Source: Salvelinus alpinus (lineage: Eukaryota > Chordata > Actinopteri > Salmoniformes > Salmonidae). From it: a stretch of DNA of 64,000 bases. The notes beneath the pieces are model-generated. The model did not search any database, had not been told where the DNA came from, and saw nothing but the letters and a program-made list of their open reading frames with translations. This document shows positions 21,605-44,007 of this stretch, one piece after another. Location: positions 65,173,575-65,237,574 of the forward strand of contig NC_092093.1 in the NCBI RefSeq assembly GCF_045679555.1. Reading direction: 5' to 3'. The position numbers were made by a program, and so were the translations under genes. Numbering within the stretch: the first letter of the stretch is position 1; the number at the start of each line of letters is the position of its first letter.

Positions 21605-22870
21605 TAACGTGACATGTCAATTTGGAGTCGTATTCTTTTATCCAAGACTGATGGTTTATCTGGAATAATTTATCCAAGGCAGTCCTCTTTTTCTTCTAAC
21701 AACATCAAAAAAGGCAATTCTGTTATATTTATATTTATTTTGAGGAATAAAACGCATCCTATTCGAAAAAAATCTCAATTAGTAAAAGACTATGATCATA
21801 GAGATTTACAGGCTATTGATTTTGAGTCATTAGTAGGTATTTTAACATTTAATGGTTGACATTATGTCTGTCTAATCCTACCTCTATCTGGTATCATATC
21901 CCGAACAATCTGTTTAATAAACTTGGTGGACTAATTCCTAATGAAATTTGTTAGTCAACACTGGGGAGTTCATTGGTAAATTTCAAGTTAATATTGACCA
22001 GAGAGAATATATTGTATGAAGGTATGCAAAGCAATTCCACTTCCTTTACTTTGACTTATTTATGAACACTTTGTTATAGTATGAGGTTGTTCCCACTTTT
22101 CCAAGTTGACCAATTAATTACTTTTGGATAAAAATTTCAACAATAAGTGGATAGGATTGACAGTTAATTAAGTCATATTTTCCTATGGAAGTGATCAACC
22201 CATACTATGGTCAAAAGCAACTACCTTTTACCTTAATTGTCCAGTTATCCCAAAAGTTAAAGAAACACATTTTTTAAATAATTTCTTCCATCTACCCTGT
22301 TAATGATTTCTTGCACAAAAGGTTACATTTTGACAAAACTCCTTGTGTTTTTGCTCATTCAGAATCTATAGAGCATTTATTTGTTTTTAATGTTGCCATT
22401 CTAGTAAACTATGGATTGAAATTCAGTATTGGTCGTGTATAAAATCTCCTTAAATATCCTATGTTTACCTTTGATGATGTTAAATAGCATTATGCTTATC
22501 CTTGTAATTCTGATCATAACTATGTATTAACATTACTATTCTCTAAATATTATATCCACAAATGTAAACGGGGTGGGAAAATTCCTTATTTTGTTAATTT
22601 TTTTAATTGAACTGTTACAATTTTATAAATCCCTCAAACTTGTCAAACTTAAAAAGTTGGAATTATTAGAAGTCATGTCTGAACGTCTGTTAATGTCTCA
22701 TTGCCTTGTCCTGAATTTTTCTTATTATTTTTTGGAGGGTGGGAGTTCGGCAGGGGTGCGCCTGGTGTTTTGTACATTTATTTTTTCATTGTATACACAG
22801 GAATGTCCCTGTATTGATGTGTAATATTGGTATTATTGTTGCAATAAAAAATAAATTTTCATATTTTTCT
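21605..22870 (+). mobile_element. Decayed L1-type LINE 3' fragment
   Basis: The frame from 21614 reads SRILLSKTDGLSGIIYPRQS and later FILRNKTHPIRKKSQL. This resembles the ORF2 region after the reverse transcriptase of piscine L1 elements (SLLxKTxGxSRLxYPAxSL and IWRNKTHYI). Related but broken coding text continues to about 22480. A GCAATAAAAAATAAA end closes the copy near 22860. It is 5' truncated and carries many stops. Confidence 0.65.
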
Positions 22871-22959
22871 ATAACACATTTTCATTTACTCTGTGGTAGT
22901 TTTATTTAGAGGCCAGAAACAGAGAAATATGCCAATTTTTCATAACTTCTTAAAGCATT

Positions 22960-23060
22960 GTTGGTTAAGGGCTTGTAAGTAAGCATTTCACTGTAAGGTG
23001 AAACACCTGTTGTATTCGGCGCATGTGACAAATAAAATGTGATTTGATTTGATTGGTACT
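22960..23060 (+). mobile_element. Retroposon tail fragment
   Basis: GTATTCGGCGCATGTGACAA followed by ATAAAATGTGATTTGATTTG matches the tails at 14878-15160 (inverted) and 44460-44515. Confidence 0.6.
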
Positions 23061-24119
23061 TCGCACAGTAAGAGGCCGTTCCTTCTCTTGCTGAAACAAA
23101 AGACATACATGTTGCGTACAGACCTGGTACTGACAAACCCGCTATAATCCATCCCCTTTTCATCAGAATTGTTCCAACTAAAACAATAAAGCTGCATCAT
23201 AAATATTTTTTCCAGTGCAAGTCTTTATATCTAGCTAAGAAGTGTTGTGCTTGAAGAAGGATTTTTTTGATAGGTTGGATAATGTGCACTAGCTCATTAG
23301 TTAGCTAGCTGACGTTAGCTTGCTAACTGAGCAAGGCCATCACACACACTTATGAAACGAGTGGGGTGGTAAATGCAACACAATGCACAACACTCTCCAT
23401 TATTCTATACTGCCAGTGCGCTTGCTAGTTAATGTTACCATCGCCATTTGCCAGTAGGACAAATTACTCTGCAGCTTACATGCAGCTGCTACATTCAAAA
23501 ACGAGTCGATTGTGATTTAATTATCATGTTGCTAGCTAGTTAACTAACACTAGCAACGACATTAGTGCATCTTGCTAGCTATCTACAGCAGGCACAAGCC
23601 GAACAAGCTACTACCACCTTATGGTCTGGAATATTTTGACTATTGAATCGGTGGTGGATATTTGCTATGTGAACAACAAAGTTAATTGCCAACACTGGGA
23701 AGAGGTGCTAAGTACCTTTCAGCAGTCAGTATCCTTGGTGTGTCTGAGCCCTTATTATTATTATTAGTTTGAATTACAAAATTGAAGAGTACAACAGAAA
23801 GCTCAGCCATACAATCAAGTTTTAGTTCTAGCCTCTGTGCTTTAGTGAATATCACACGGAACTGTACAGCTGCTGTTATTCTGATATCCTGAATGGCTAC
23901 AGAACAGCTCTTGTTTAACTTTTAAAATACATTTTCTTTATCCTCATCATTCTAACTTTGTACATTTATAAAGTCCCATTTGTGATTAAAAACCTGGGAC
24001 TCTCCTCTGGAATGGCTTCTAAAATGTACTTTCACATTAATGTAGTGTAGGTAGGCTTATGTAATTGTAGCCTAGGTATTGTTTACATTAACACTAACTT
24101 TGAGACTTGAGTTGTTACA
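23061..24119. other. Intergenic, no gene seen
   Basis: AT-rich DNA with TAGCTAGC words and no coding pattern. It lies downstream of the lipocalin gene. Confidence 0.5.
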
Positions 24120-24124
24120 CATTC

Positions 24125-24130
24125 TTTATT
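24125..24130 (-). terminator. AATAAA polyadenylation signal of the lipocalin gene
   Basis: AATAAA on the minus strand about 220 bp past the ptgds stop codon. It is the first such motif I find in that 3' flank. Confidence 0.65.
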
Positions 24131-24349
24131 TCACCACAAGAAAATCAAAACAACAGATATCAGCAGTAAAAAACATGTAGAAAAGGGATGAAGAGTGGTG
24201 CATCGAGGGGGTGGGGTTTCTTGTTTCACAGTCTTCTCCCAGGAGAAGAGTTTGGATGTGAAATGGGGAGAAAAAGGAGAGGTGGAACCGTGGAAGAGGA
24301 TTCGACGAGGGATGAAGGAGAGGGGGGGGGGTTTCAGTGAAGAAACACT

Positions 24350-25860
24350 TTATGCCTCGGTACATTCACCTTCAATACAGAGGGAGAAAAGAGTGAGCAG
24401 ATTATGTCTACTGAAGCACACGCGATTGTCGTAATATTGTACATACAGTAAGTATATCTGTGTGATCTTGCATGTATGCGTGTGTAATGTCATACCATTC
24501 TTGGGCAGGATAGCGATGTTGTCGGAGATGATTCCTGTATCCAGAGAGAACTGCATGAACTTCTGCTGCAGTGCTGTGCTCACCTCTGGAGTGCGACCTG
24601 CAACCACAACAACACCAGGTTAACACAACACAACCAGGTTAAGACAACACCACAAATTTAACACAACCAGGTTAACACAACACAACCAGGTTAACACAAC
24701 ACCACCAGCTTAAGACAACACCACAAAGTTTAGACAACACCACAAAGTTAATACAATACCACCAGGCTAATACAACACAACCAGGTTAACACAATCAATC
24801 AATCATATTTATAAAGCCCTTTTTACATGAGCCAATGTCACAAAGTGCTATACAGAAACCTAGCATAAAACCCCAAACAGCAAGCAATGCAGCTGTAGAA
24901 GCCCAACACCACCAAGTTAACACATGACCAGTCTAAAAACGCAGACCAAAGAACTGTGATTAATTACACACAAAACATGAACATCTTTAAAAGCGTCAAT
25001 TAATTTCAGAAATGCAGACAGTCAGACAGACTTACTGTAGAGCTTGTTGAGCACCTCAGGTACTCCGTCTTTGGTCTTGATGGTGTGGATCAGAGCAAAG
25101 TCATCATACTGGACAGCCACCACACGCATGTCATTTTCATTGTTCCAACCTGAGAGGGAGAAGGGGAGAGAAGTTAGGGAGGTGGACTTATGTCGACTGT
25201 GTGTATGCGTGCACATACTCACGCTGGCTGGTGAAGGTGAAGCGGCCTGGGATGTCAGTCTTCTTGGCTAGATGTGTCATCCTCCAGCAAGTACCATCAG
25301 CGCTGAGAGAGAAAGAGCAGAGTTAGTGTGAGTATTATGGACACAAACACACGCCCACGCACACACACAATGTGCTCTCACACACACTGACTTCAGGTTG
25401 GTGTAGGTGAGGTCAAGGTCTCCTCCGGCGGTGGGCAGCATCACGGAAGTGCCCATCTTCATGTCAGCCTTATGGCTCACAAACCAATGGGCGTTGGTGG
25501 CAAAGCCCACAATCCACCACCTACCAGCCATCTGGGGAGCGTGAGAACGATATAGTTAGAAACAGAATAAGAACGACATATCATTCATTCTCACAATTCA
25601 AATTGATTCCATAGTCATTGCAGATTACACTGTGTCCTCTGCTCTACTCTGACCCCATTAAACCTCAGAATCTCTTGTACACCTTTTCTCTCAGCTTTTT
25701 GCCTGCGCTTTCTCTATCTCATTTGTTCTCTAAGTATGTTTCTTTCTGTTGCCCTCTTTCTCTCTCTTACCTTCTCCAGGTTGAAGTCTTTCTGGGGCAC
25801 GACGTTGACGCAGGCGACCAGCGCAGCACACAGCAGAACTCCCATCATCCTCAGCATCAT
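24350..25860 (-). CDS. ptgds: Lipocalin of the prostaglandin-D-synthase group, six coding exons
   Basis: Coding exons on the minus strand are 25860-25771, 25531-25392, 25302-25223, 25149-25036, 24597-24496 and 24369-24350, all in phase, giving 181 residues. Lipocalins are secreted eight-stranded barrels carrying small hydrophobic ligands. Residues 1 to about 18 are a signal peptide (MMLRMMGVLLCAALVACV). The G-x-W motif is Gly33-Arg-Trp35. Cys82 (GTCW) and Cys178 should form the conserved disulfide. The paralogue call rests on the alignment MGTSVMLPTAGGDLDLT against mammalian PTGDS MCKSVVAPATDGGLNLT, and on c8g as the next gene, as in human 9q34. The position of the catalytic Cys is Gly57, so the protein is likely a carrier rather than an isomerase. 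Confidence 0.88.
24600..24790. repeat. Imperfect tandem repeat in ptgds intron 5
   Basis: Loose repeats of AACACAACACAACCAGGTTA and related words. The array is imperfect and non-coding. Confidence 0.7.
24795..24910. mobile_element. Dispersed salmonid repeat fragment
   Basis: ATTTATAAAGCCCTTTTTAC followed by GTCACAAAGTGCTATACAGA and ACCCCAAACAGCAAGCAATG are words of a common salmonid retroposon tail. Class is uncertain. Confidence 0.55.
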
Positions 25861-25924
25861 GGTTACAGATCGGTGTGTGCGACTGCTCAACTTTCCAGGG
25901 TGTGTGTGAGGAGAGAGTGAATGT

Positions 25925-25931
25925 CCTTATA
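25925..25931 (-). promoter_or_regulatory. TATA box of the ptgds-like gene
   Basis: TATAAGG on the minus strand lies 65 bp upstream of the ATG. This would place transcription start near 25900 with a short leader of about 40 nt. Confidence 0.65.
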
Positions 25932-25934
25932 TCC

Positions 25935-26730
25935 TCCAGCTTGTACCACCCCTCCTCTACTCCTCCCCTCTCCTAACCCCTTGGCTCCAGTAGTTAGTCC
26001 CACAAAGATATGTAAATGTCACTCTTACACAACTGCACATGGAGGAGGTGGAGTCTACACTGTAAGCAGAATGATTTATCCCTTTCCTCTCCTCCCCCCA
26101 CAATGATAGGACTATTTATTCAGACAGCTCTTATTCCTGATCACTACAACCTCCACCATGAAATGCATATGTAAGCATGAAGACACATGAGTATGTACAC
26201 ACATGCACAAATATGCATGCACTGACACATACACACAGTGTCCTCAGAGTGAGCCGGTAAAGCAGTCCTCATGACCGCCGAGGGCTGCATGCTTGCAAGA
26301 TGTGAGTTGTAAAACTAGTAAGAAAATGTAACAGTTTGCAGAACAGAACATGGGTTCACAGAGGTCTAAAGTCATGTTGGGGTTTGGGGTGAATTCCTCC
26401 TAAAGTATACATACAGTTGAGGTCTGAAAGATACATAACTTTGAGGGATACATAATGGCCCTGAACTCTCTTTGTTCTGAAGGAGGCAGGCAGAGTCTTG
26501 TAGGCAGGGAGTTGGGTTACATAATACACACACGTGCACACAGCCTCTCTCTGGGATGTTTAGGATGGGGGCTAGGGGTTTGCAGACCCCCGTTTTGTAA
26601 CTAAACCCCCTGGCCCCTCCAGACTACATCTGGGACTCATTAGCATGCGAGAGAACCCCCTAAGTAGGCCTATCCAGAGGAGATTCAGTAGTGAGTACAA
26701 AAAACACGCACACATAAGCAATTCAATCAT
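25935..26730. other. Spacer between ptgds and c8g
   Basis: No exon is seen. It holds the ptgds promoter side and CA-rich patches. The c8g transcript should end near 26710-26735. Confidence 0.5.
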
Positions 26731-26736
26731 TTTAAT
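26731..26736 (-). terminator. ATTAAA polyadenylation signal of c8g
   Basis: ATTAAA on the minus strand lies about 50 bp past the TGA of the inferred last c8g exon. It supports that exon being terminal. Confidence 0.5.
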
Positions 26737-26784
26737 ATGCAATGTATTGCTGAGCAGTCAGAATACAGGCTCTTGGAATCTTCC

Positions 26785-35057
<8,273 letters not shown>

Positions 35058-35156
35058 CGTAGCACTGTCCCCAAAACACTCCCAACACCACTCTCTGCTT
35101 CTTCCTTCTGCTGTGTCTGTCCCACAAGGTTGATATCACGATGCTAGTGTAATCTG

Positions 35157-35161
35157 ATTGG
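35157..35161 (-). promoter_or_regulatory. CCAAT box upstream of c8g
   Basis: CCAAT on the minus strand lies 100 bp before the c8g ATG. No TATA box is seen. This is a weak call. Confidence 0.3.
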
Positions 35162-35471
35162 TTTTGCCTGGATCCCTGCTAAATGATTATGTCTAGTGTA
35201 ATACCAGAACCGATGTCCACCGACAAGGGAAAAAATGACCCACTCCTCCCTCGATTTATCCTTCCCTCTGTCTTGTGTCCGACCTTCACTTTCTCTGTGC
35301 TGCCTCTTTCTGGACAAATGTTGACACACACACGCACACACACAGAGGGGGTGATGACCTCTTGTTGTGTTTATCATTAACAGCCCTTTACTGGCAGTGG
35401 GCTGGACATACCAGTCAGTGCAGTGTGTGCTTCTGACAGAAAGGGGGCGATGTTGATATCATTGTTGTAAC

Positions 35472-37295
35472 TACAGTGCACTCAGATATTAAGACCCCTT
35501 GACTTATTCTAAATTGGATGACAAAAAAATATCCTCATCAATCTACACACAACATCCCATAATGACGAAGCAAAAACAAGTTCGGAGAAATTTTTGCAAA
35601 TATAGAAAAAAAAAAAAACTGAAATATCACATTTACAGAAGTATTCAGACCCTTTACTCAGTACTTTGTTGAAGTACCTTTGGCTTTCGAGTCTTCTTGG
35701 GTATGACGCTACAAGCTTGGCACACCTGTATTTGGGGCGTTTCTCCCATTCTTCTCAACAGATCCTCTCAAGCTCTGTCAGGTTGGATGAGGAGTGTCGC
35801 TGCACAGCTATTTTCAGGTCTCTCCAGAGATGTTTGATCGGGTTCAAGTCCATGCTCTGGCTGGGCTACTCAAGGACATTCAGAGACTTGTCCCCAAGCC
35901 ACTCCTGCGGTGTCTTGACGGTGTGCTTAGGGCCGTTGTCCTGTTGGAAGGTGAACCATCTAGTGATAATTTCATTACTGAGAGAGACTTGGACAATTAT
36001 TCAAACAATCATCGATTAATTATTGCAATAATGAAACCGTCGACCGCAAACTCTAAGTTGTGAAGCTGAGAGCTTCCCTAACAATGAAGCTAGAGTGGAC
36101 ACCATAAATACTCAGCATTAGCAGGCCAGTCTTACTCTTAGTTAAATATATAATTGTTTACAATTAATATCAAACAAATCAGGTAAATATGTAATTGTCC
36201 CCTGACAATCTTCGCCCTAGTCTGAGGTCCTGAGCACTCTGGAGCAAGTTTTCATCAAGGACCTCTCTGAACTTTGCTCCGTTCATCTTTGCCTCGATCC
36301 TGACTAGTCTCCCAGCCCCCTGCCGCTGAAAACATCCCCACAGCATGATGCTGCCACCACCATGCTTCACCGTAGGGAGGGTGCCAGGTTTCCTCTAGAT
36401 GTGATGTTTGGCATTCAGGCCAAAGAGTTCAATTATGGTTTCATCAGACCAAAGAATCTTGTTTCTCATAGTCTGAGAGTCCTTTAGGTGTATTTTGGCT
36501 AACTCCAAGCGGGCTGTCATGTGCCTTTTACTGAGGAGTGGCTTTCGTCTGGCCAGTCTACCATAAAGCCCTGATTGGTGGAGTGCTGCAGAGATGGTTG
36601 TCCTTCTGGAAGGTTCTCCCATCTCCACAGAGGAACTCTGGAGCTCTGTCTGAGTGACAATAGGGTTCTTGGTCACCTCTCTGACTAAGGCCCTTCTCCC
36701 CCGATTGCTCAGTTTGGCTGTGCGTCCAGCTCTTGGAAGAGTCTTGGTGGTTAAAACTCTTTCCATTTAAGAATGATGGAGGCTACTGTGTTCTTAGAGA
36801 CCTTCAATGCTGCAGAAGTGTTTTGGTAACCTTCCCCAGATCTGTGCCTCGATACAATCCTGTATCGGAGCTCTGCGGACAATTCCTTCGAACTCATGGT
36901 TTGTTTTTTGCTCTGACATGCACTGTCAACTTTGGGATCTTATACAGACAGGTTTGTGCCTTTCCAAATCATGTCCAATCAATTGAATTTACCACAGGTG
37001 GACTCCAATCAAGTTGTAGAAACATCTCAAGGATGATCAATGAAAACAGGATGCACCTGACCTCAATTTAGTCTCACAGCAAAGGGTCTGAATACTTATG
37101 TAAATAAGGTATTTATGTTTTACATTTTTAATACATTTGCAAAAAAATCGAAAAACTTTTTTTCGCTTTGTCATCATGGGGTATTGTGTGTAGATTGATG
37201 AGGAAATGTTTTTATTGATACATTTTAGAATAAGGCTGTAACGTAACAAAATGTGGAAAAAGGAAGGGGTCTGAATACTTTCCGAATGCACTTTA
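35472..37295 (-). mobile_element. Second dead Tc1-like transposon
   Basis: Ends TACAGTGCACTCAGATATTA and, inverted, GTCTGAATACTTTCCGAATG mark a Tc1-like element of a family common in salmonids. Minus-strand pieces read LSNRGRRALVREVTKNPIVT, KILWSDETIIELFGLNAKHH and [20 protein letters not shown]. The transposase is split by several frame changes and by an insertion at about 35960-36207, so it cannot be active. Confidence 0.88.
35960..36207. mobile_element. Unclassified 250-bp insertion in the Tc1 element
   Basis: The Tc1 sequence is continuous up to GGAAGGTGAACC and resumes at CGCCCTAGTCTGAGGTCCTG. The AT-rich block between is foreign to it, and ATCT occurs at both borders. It may be a MITE or a short LTR-like fragment; no family is assigned. 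Confidence 0.5.
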
Positions 37296-37539
37296 TACTG
37301 TATTTTACAACTGATTTCTCTTTTTAAACCAACACAAAAACACACTAGACTATTTTGTCAACTGAACACAATAGAACACTTTCCAAAAACACAAGAAAAA
37401 ATACAAATTTTATTGACAGAATATGCTCCATGTTGAAGGGTTCATATGACAGTAGGTTCTACCACAGACACAGACTAACTGTACACAACAGCAGACACTA
37501 AGGGCTCGATTCAATGAGCGGTCAAAAATACTCCTTACC

Positions 37540-37768
37540 TATCAGTTAGAAGCAGTTAAAATTCAGTTTTCCTGTGTTTTGTATCATATTGTACAACAGC
37601 TGATGAAACTAACACTGTAAAGATTGTTGCTAGAGAAATAGTTTTTTGCTAAAAAGCTATTTTTGTTTATTTTTGACCATTTTAATGGAAAACTATTACA
37701 GTAAGGTACTTCATTTTTACCCAGAAATTATTTGATATTGAGACCATTGCATTAGGCCTTTAATTTTC
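37540..37768 (+). mobile_element. Second copy of the GGACCTTTAA inverted-repeat element, partial
   Basis: ATTACAGTAAGGTACTTCAT and TTATTTGATATTGAGACC match the right half of the element at 27250-27640. The left half is reduced. Confidence 0.6.
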
Positions 37769-38159
37769 AGAGCGAACCAGTGACTATGATTGAAGACCCT
37801 TTAAAGACATAAAAATGTGACCATATGAAACACATGACCCCCCTTTACCTCCTTACCCCTATAACATACTGTACCGTAGTTGGGGCTAGGGTTAGGCTGG
37901 GAACAGATGTAAATACAGTCAGGTAAATATTACAGGTTCATCTATGATCAGTTACAGAAAGATACAGACATAGAAAACAGTATTCCTGATGCCGAGGTCA
38001 GGAAATCAGGAAAATTCCATCTATGGTCAGTGTTAGGGATCCAGGTGTCAGTTCTGTTGTGTTTTACTGGACCTTGGGTTTGTGTTCTCTGGGTTTGAAG
38101 GTTTGCTCCGGTCAGGCCTAGGTGGTTTTAGACGGTTCTAAGCGGTCCTAGGGGCTCCA

Positions 38160-39949
<1,790 letters not shown>

Positions 39950-40309
39950 GTTTTCTCCTGCAGTATTTGGCTGTGCGCTACAGTCCTCCGTGCAGAAAGT
40001 GGTCCGTATCGAAGTCAAGTGCAGCCGTTTGTGCTGCTCTGACCTAATCTGCGTTGATCGAGGACTTTCAACGCTCCAGCGAGTTCCTGCCGGTCCCTGC
40101 CTGCCGGTTTCCTTCCCTAGCCCGCCCTGCTGTATTCGATATTCGGTAGGCTACTGGGAAAACCCGGTCACAAACTAGATATATTATATAGGTCAGAGTT
40201 GATAAGGAAGATAACAGGGACAGAGGACTATTCCTTCTTTTATTGTTGGGCTGGATGGTTAAAATACTGTATTTCCAAACCTATCCTATAAAAAATAATC
40301 CAATATATA
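39950..40309. other. msrb2 promoter side
   Basis: Contains the probable msrb2 5' UTR and a moderately GC-rich upstream patch (40000-40150). No TATA box or other gene is seen. Confidence 0.4.
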
Positions 40310-40570
40310 TACAGTATCAAAAGTTTCGACACACCTACTCATTCAAGGGTTTTTCTTTATGTTTTACTATTGTCTACATTGTAAAATAGTAAAACATCTC
40401 AAATATAAAAAATATTTTGATTTGTTTAACACTTTTTTGGTTACTACATGATTCCATATGTGTTATTTCATAGTTTTGATGTCTTCACTATTATTTTACA
40501 ATGTAGAAAATAATAAAAATAAAGAAAAACCCTTGAATGAGTAGATATGTCCAAACTTTTGACTGGTACT
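40310..40570. mobile_element. MITE with Tc1-type inverted ends
   Basis: ACACACCTACTCATTCAAGG near the left and the inverted CCCTTGAATGAGTAGATATG near the right are parts of long terminal inverted repeats bounded by TACAGT and ACTGGTACT. The 260-bp interior is non-coding. The left end also occurs as a fragment at 27309-27350. Confidence 0.8.
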
Positions 40571-40719
40571 GCACATAAGTCAGCACATTAAATATTCTGC
40601 AGCAGTTACGGAAATGATGAGAGTAATTGTCTGATTTTAAACAGAGAGTAATACCAGAGACTTTACTTTGAGGTGGGGGGAAAAGTATTTCAAAAGAGTA
40701 ATTCACATTGGACCCTTAA

Positions 40720-43290
40720 CTTTTTAGGGCTGCAGGGGCAGTATTGAGTAGCTTGGATGAAAGGTGCCCATTTCAAACGGCCTCGTACTCAATTCTTGCT
40801 CGTACAATATGCATATTATTATTACTATTGGATAGAAAACACTCTCTAGTTTCTAAAACCGTTTGAATTATATCTGTGAGTAAAACAGAACTCATTTTGC
40901 AGCAAACTTCCTGACAGGAAGTGGAAAATCTGAAATCGATACTCTGTTCCAGGGCATCCCTATTAATTTGCTTGATATGTATTAGTATACATGCACTTCA
41001 TACGCCTTCCACTAGATGTCAATAGGCAGTGAGAGAAGAAATGGAGTGTATAGCTTGATCTGAGGTCGAATAAGAGCTCTTGGCATGGCGTGACACCAAT
41101 TTCCTGTTTTCAGGAAGGCGCGAGAAGGAACCGGGGATTGCCTTCTGAAAAGCTGTCGTTATAGACGGCTACTATCTCCGGCTTTGATTTTATTTGATAA
41201 ATGTGACAATATCATCGTAAAGTATGTTTTTTCAATATAGTTTTATCATATTTATCATATCATCTACAAGACCCTGCTAGGTAAAGTCCCCCCTTATCTC
41301 AGCTCGCTGGTCACCATAGCAGCACCTACCTGTAGCACGCGCTCCAGCAGGTATATCTCTCTAGTCACCCCCAAAACCAATTCTTCCTTTGGACGCCTCT
41401 CCTTCCAGTTCTCTGCTGACAATGACTGGAACGAACTACAAAAATCTCTGAAACTGGAAACACCTATCTCCCTCACTAGCTTTAAGCACCAGCTGTCAGA
41501 GCAGCTCATAGATTACTGCACCTGTACATAACCCATCTACAATTTAGCCCAAACAACTACCTCTTTACCTACTGTATTTATTTATTTATTTATTTTGCTC
41601 CTTTGCACCCCATTATTTCTGTCTCTACTTTGCACTTTCTTCCACTGCAAACCAACCACTCCAGTGTTTTTATTTTTTATTTTACTTGCTGTGTTGTACT
41701 CACTTCGCCTCCATGGCCTTTTTATATTTTTATTTATTTATACATATATTTGTTTGCCTTCACCTCCCTTATCTCACCTCACTTGCTCACATTGTATATA
41801 GACTTATTTTTTTTCATCTGTATTATTGACTATATGTTTGTTTTACTCCATGTGTAACTATGTGTTGTTGTATGTGTCGAACTGCTTTGCTTTATCTTGG
41901 CCAGGTCGCAATTGTAAATGAGAACGTGTTCTCAATTTGCCTACCTGGTTAAATAAAGGTTAAATAAATAAAAATAAAAATAAAAATAAAAATATTATAG
42001 AATTTTTTTCGGAAGGTTAGGCGTGTTGCGTTCTCTGCGTTTGTTCACGAAGGAGAGCTTCGCGCCACTTGGCTAGTCTGCTTGCTAATTCAAGAGGGAA
42101 AAAGGCCATTCTAAAACCAAACAACGATTGTTCCCGACAAAGGACCCCTTGTACAACATTCTGATGGAAGATCATCAAAAGTAGGACCCATTTATGATGT
42201 TATTTCATATATCTGTCGAACATGTTTACTATTAGTTTGCGCCCAGATTTTGTACACTCTCTCGCTATAACGTAAGCTGGATGTCGTACTGAAGTTATTT
42301 TTAGAATTCTAACACGGCGATTGCATTAAGAACTAGTGTATCTATCATTTCCTATACAACATGTATTTTTTAGTAAAGTTTATGAATAGTTATTTGGTCA
42401 GAATAGGTGAGTGTCATAAATATACCCGGACATTCTGGGAAAAAGATGCTACGTTAGCACAATGTATAACCACGGATTTCAGCTCTAAATATGCACATTT
42501 TCGAACAAACCATATATGTATTGTGTAATATGATGTTATAGGACTGTCATCTGATGAAGTTTATGAAGGTTAGTGAAATAATTAATATCTTTTGCTGGTT
42601 TTGTCGCTATCGCTACCGTTTGCCTTGAATCAATGCTGTTGTGTGGTTGGCTATTGTAGTAAGCTAATATAACGCTATATTGTGTTTTCGCTGTAAAACA
42701 CTTAAAAATCGGAAATATTGGCTGGATTCACAAGATGTTTGTCTTTCATTTGCTGTACACCATGTATTTTTTCAGAAATGTTTTATGATGAGTATTTAGG
42801 TATTTCACGTTGGTGTCTGTAATTACTCTAGCTGCTTCGGTGCTATTTGTGACGGTAGCTGTGATGGTAGCTGCAATGTAAAACTGATTTATACCTCAAA
42901 TATGCACATTTTTCGAACAAAACATAGATTTATTGTATAACATGTTATAAGACTGTCATCTGATGAAGTTGTTTCTTGGTTAGTTTGGTTGGTTCTTGGT
43001 TAGTTTGGTTGGTTTTGTGCAAGCTACCTGTGCTGTGAAAAATGTCTGTGCTTTTTTGTATTTGGTGGTGAGCTAACATAAATATACGTGGTGTTTTCGC
43101 TGTAAAACATTTTAAAAATCGGACATGTTGGCTGGATTCACAAGATGTTTATCTTTCATTTGCTGTATTGGACTTGTTAATGTGTGAAAGTTAAATATTT
43201 AAAAAATATATATTTTGAATTTCGCGCCCTGCACTTGAGCTGGCTGTTGTCATAAGTGTACCGACATCGGGCTTGCAGCCATAAGAAGTT
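40720..43290. mobile_element. Non-autonomous piggyBac-like element
   Basis: Both borders carry TTAA (40716-40719 and 43291-43294). The ends are short inverted repeats with GGCTGCAG and, inverted, CTTGCAGCC. TTAA duplication is the hallmark of piggyBac transposons. The interior has internally repeated non-coding blocks (TTCGAACAAACCATA at 42500 and TTCGAACAAAACATAG at 42912; CATCTGATGAAGTT twice). A LINE is inserted at about 41250-41995. Confidence 0.65.
41250..41995 (+). mobile_element. LINE 3' end nested in the piggyBac-like element
   Basis: The plus strand encodes FGRLSFQFSADNDWNELQKS-like text and HQLSEQLIDYCTCT with one small frame change, then an AT-rich 3' UTR, TACCTGGTTAAATAAAGG and a TAAAA simple-repeat tail. 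It is the same family as 20660-21400. Confidence 0.72.
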
Positions 43291-43294
43291 TTAA

Positions 43295-44007
43295 GACTAC
43301 ATGAAGTTAGAAGCTAATTAATATTTTTTTAAACACTTTTGAACTCAGTTGGGGATGAAATAACAGATAAGCAGACAGCCCCAGCCTGCATAGAGGGACT
43401 GACTGGTTGATCTGGAACAGTCGCAGTCCCAACCTTACACTATGGAACCATGCCAAAGGTGAATACACAACATACACAATAATCACAGTGTCTGTCTTGG
43501 GAACAGATATTTCAACAGCGTCTGTGGTTTGTTGACAAGACATTACCCAACTTTACTAAGGTCAATCGAGTCCATGTGAAGTTGAATAATAAATGAATGA
43601 CAACAGTGTCTTCTGGGTAAAACAACTTAGCACAAAGATAGAATGGGATAGCTGCACAGTCTAGTTTAGACAGTTGATAACAGCTTAGTTCAGACTGGTA
43701 AGGTATAGTCTGATATTGTATAACCTGGGGTCGTGTGGTGCGTTGGTCCTGAGCAGCCTCCCAGGGTAGTGTATGAGGTCTATGGTCTATAACAAGGACG
43801 GCAACTTTGGTGGGGGTGGGGGACACAAAAAAACGGAAGTCAGCATGAGGGGCCGGAGTGGCTCGTGGTAAATAGCTAATTAAATGCTAAATAGCTAATT
43901 AAATGGTTACCCTGTCCATCTGCACTGACCCTATGAACACTCACAAGACTATACAGTATATAACACACGCTCACTCACAACACACACACGCATACCAACA
44001 CATCGAG
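43295..44007. other. Intergenic, no gene seen
   Basis: No coding pattern, RNA gene or complete repeat is recognisable. Confidence 0.5.

Noticed and set aside
35666-36063. Host gene with LSSLLGYDATSLAHLYLGRF
   Set aside because: It is the antisense translation of the Tc1 transposase region.
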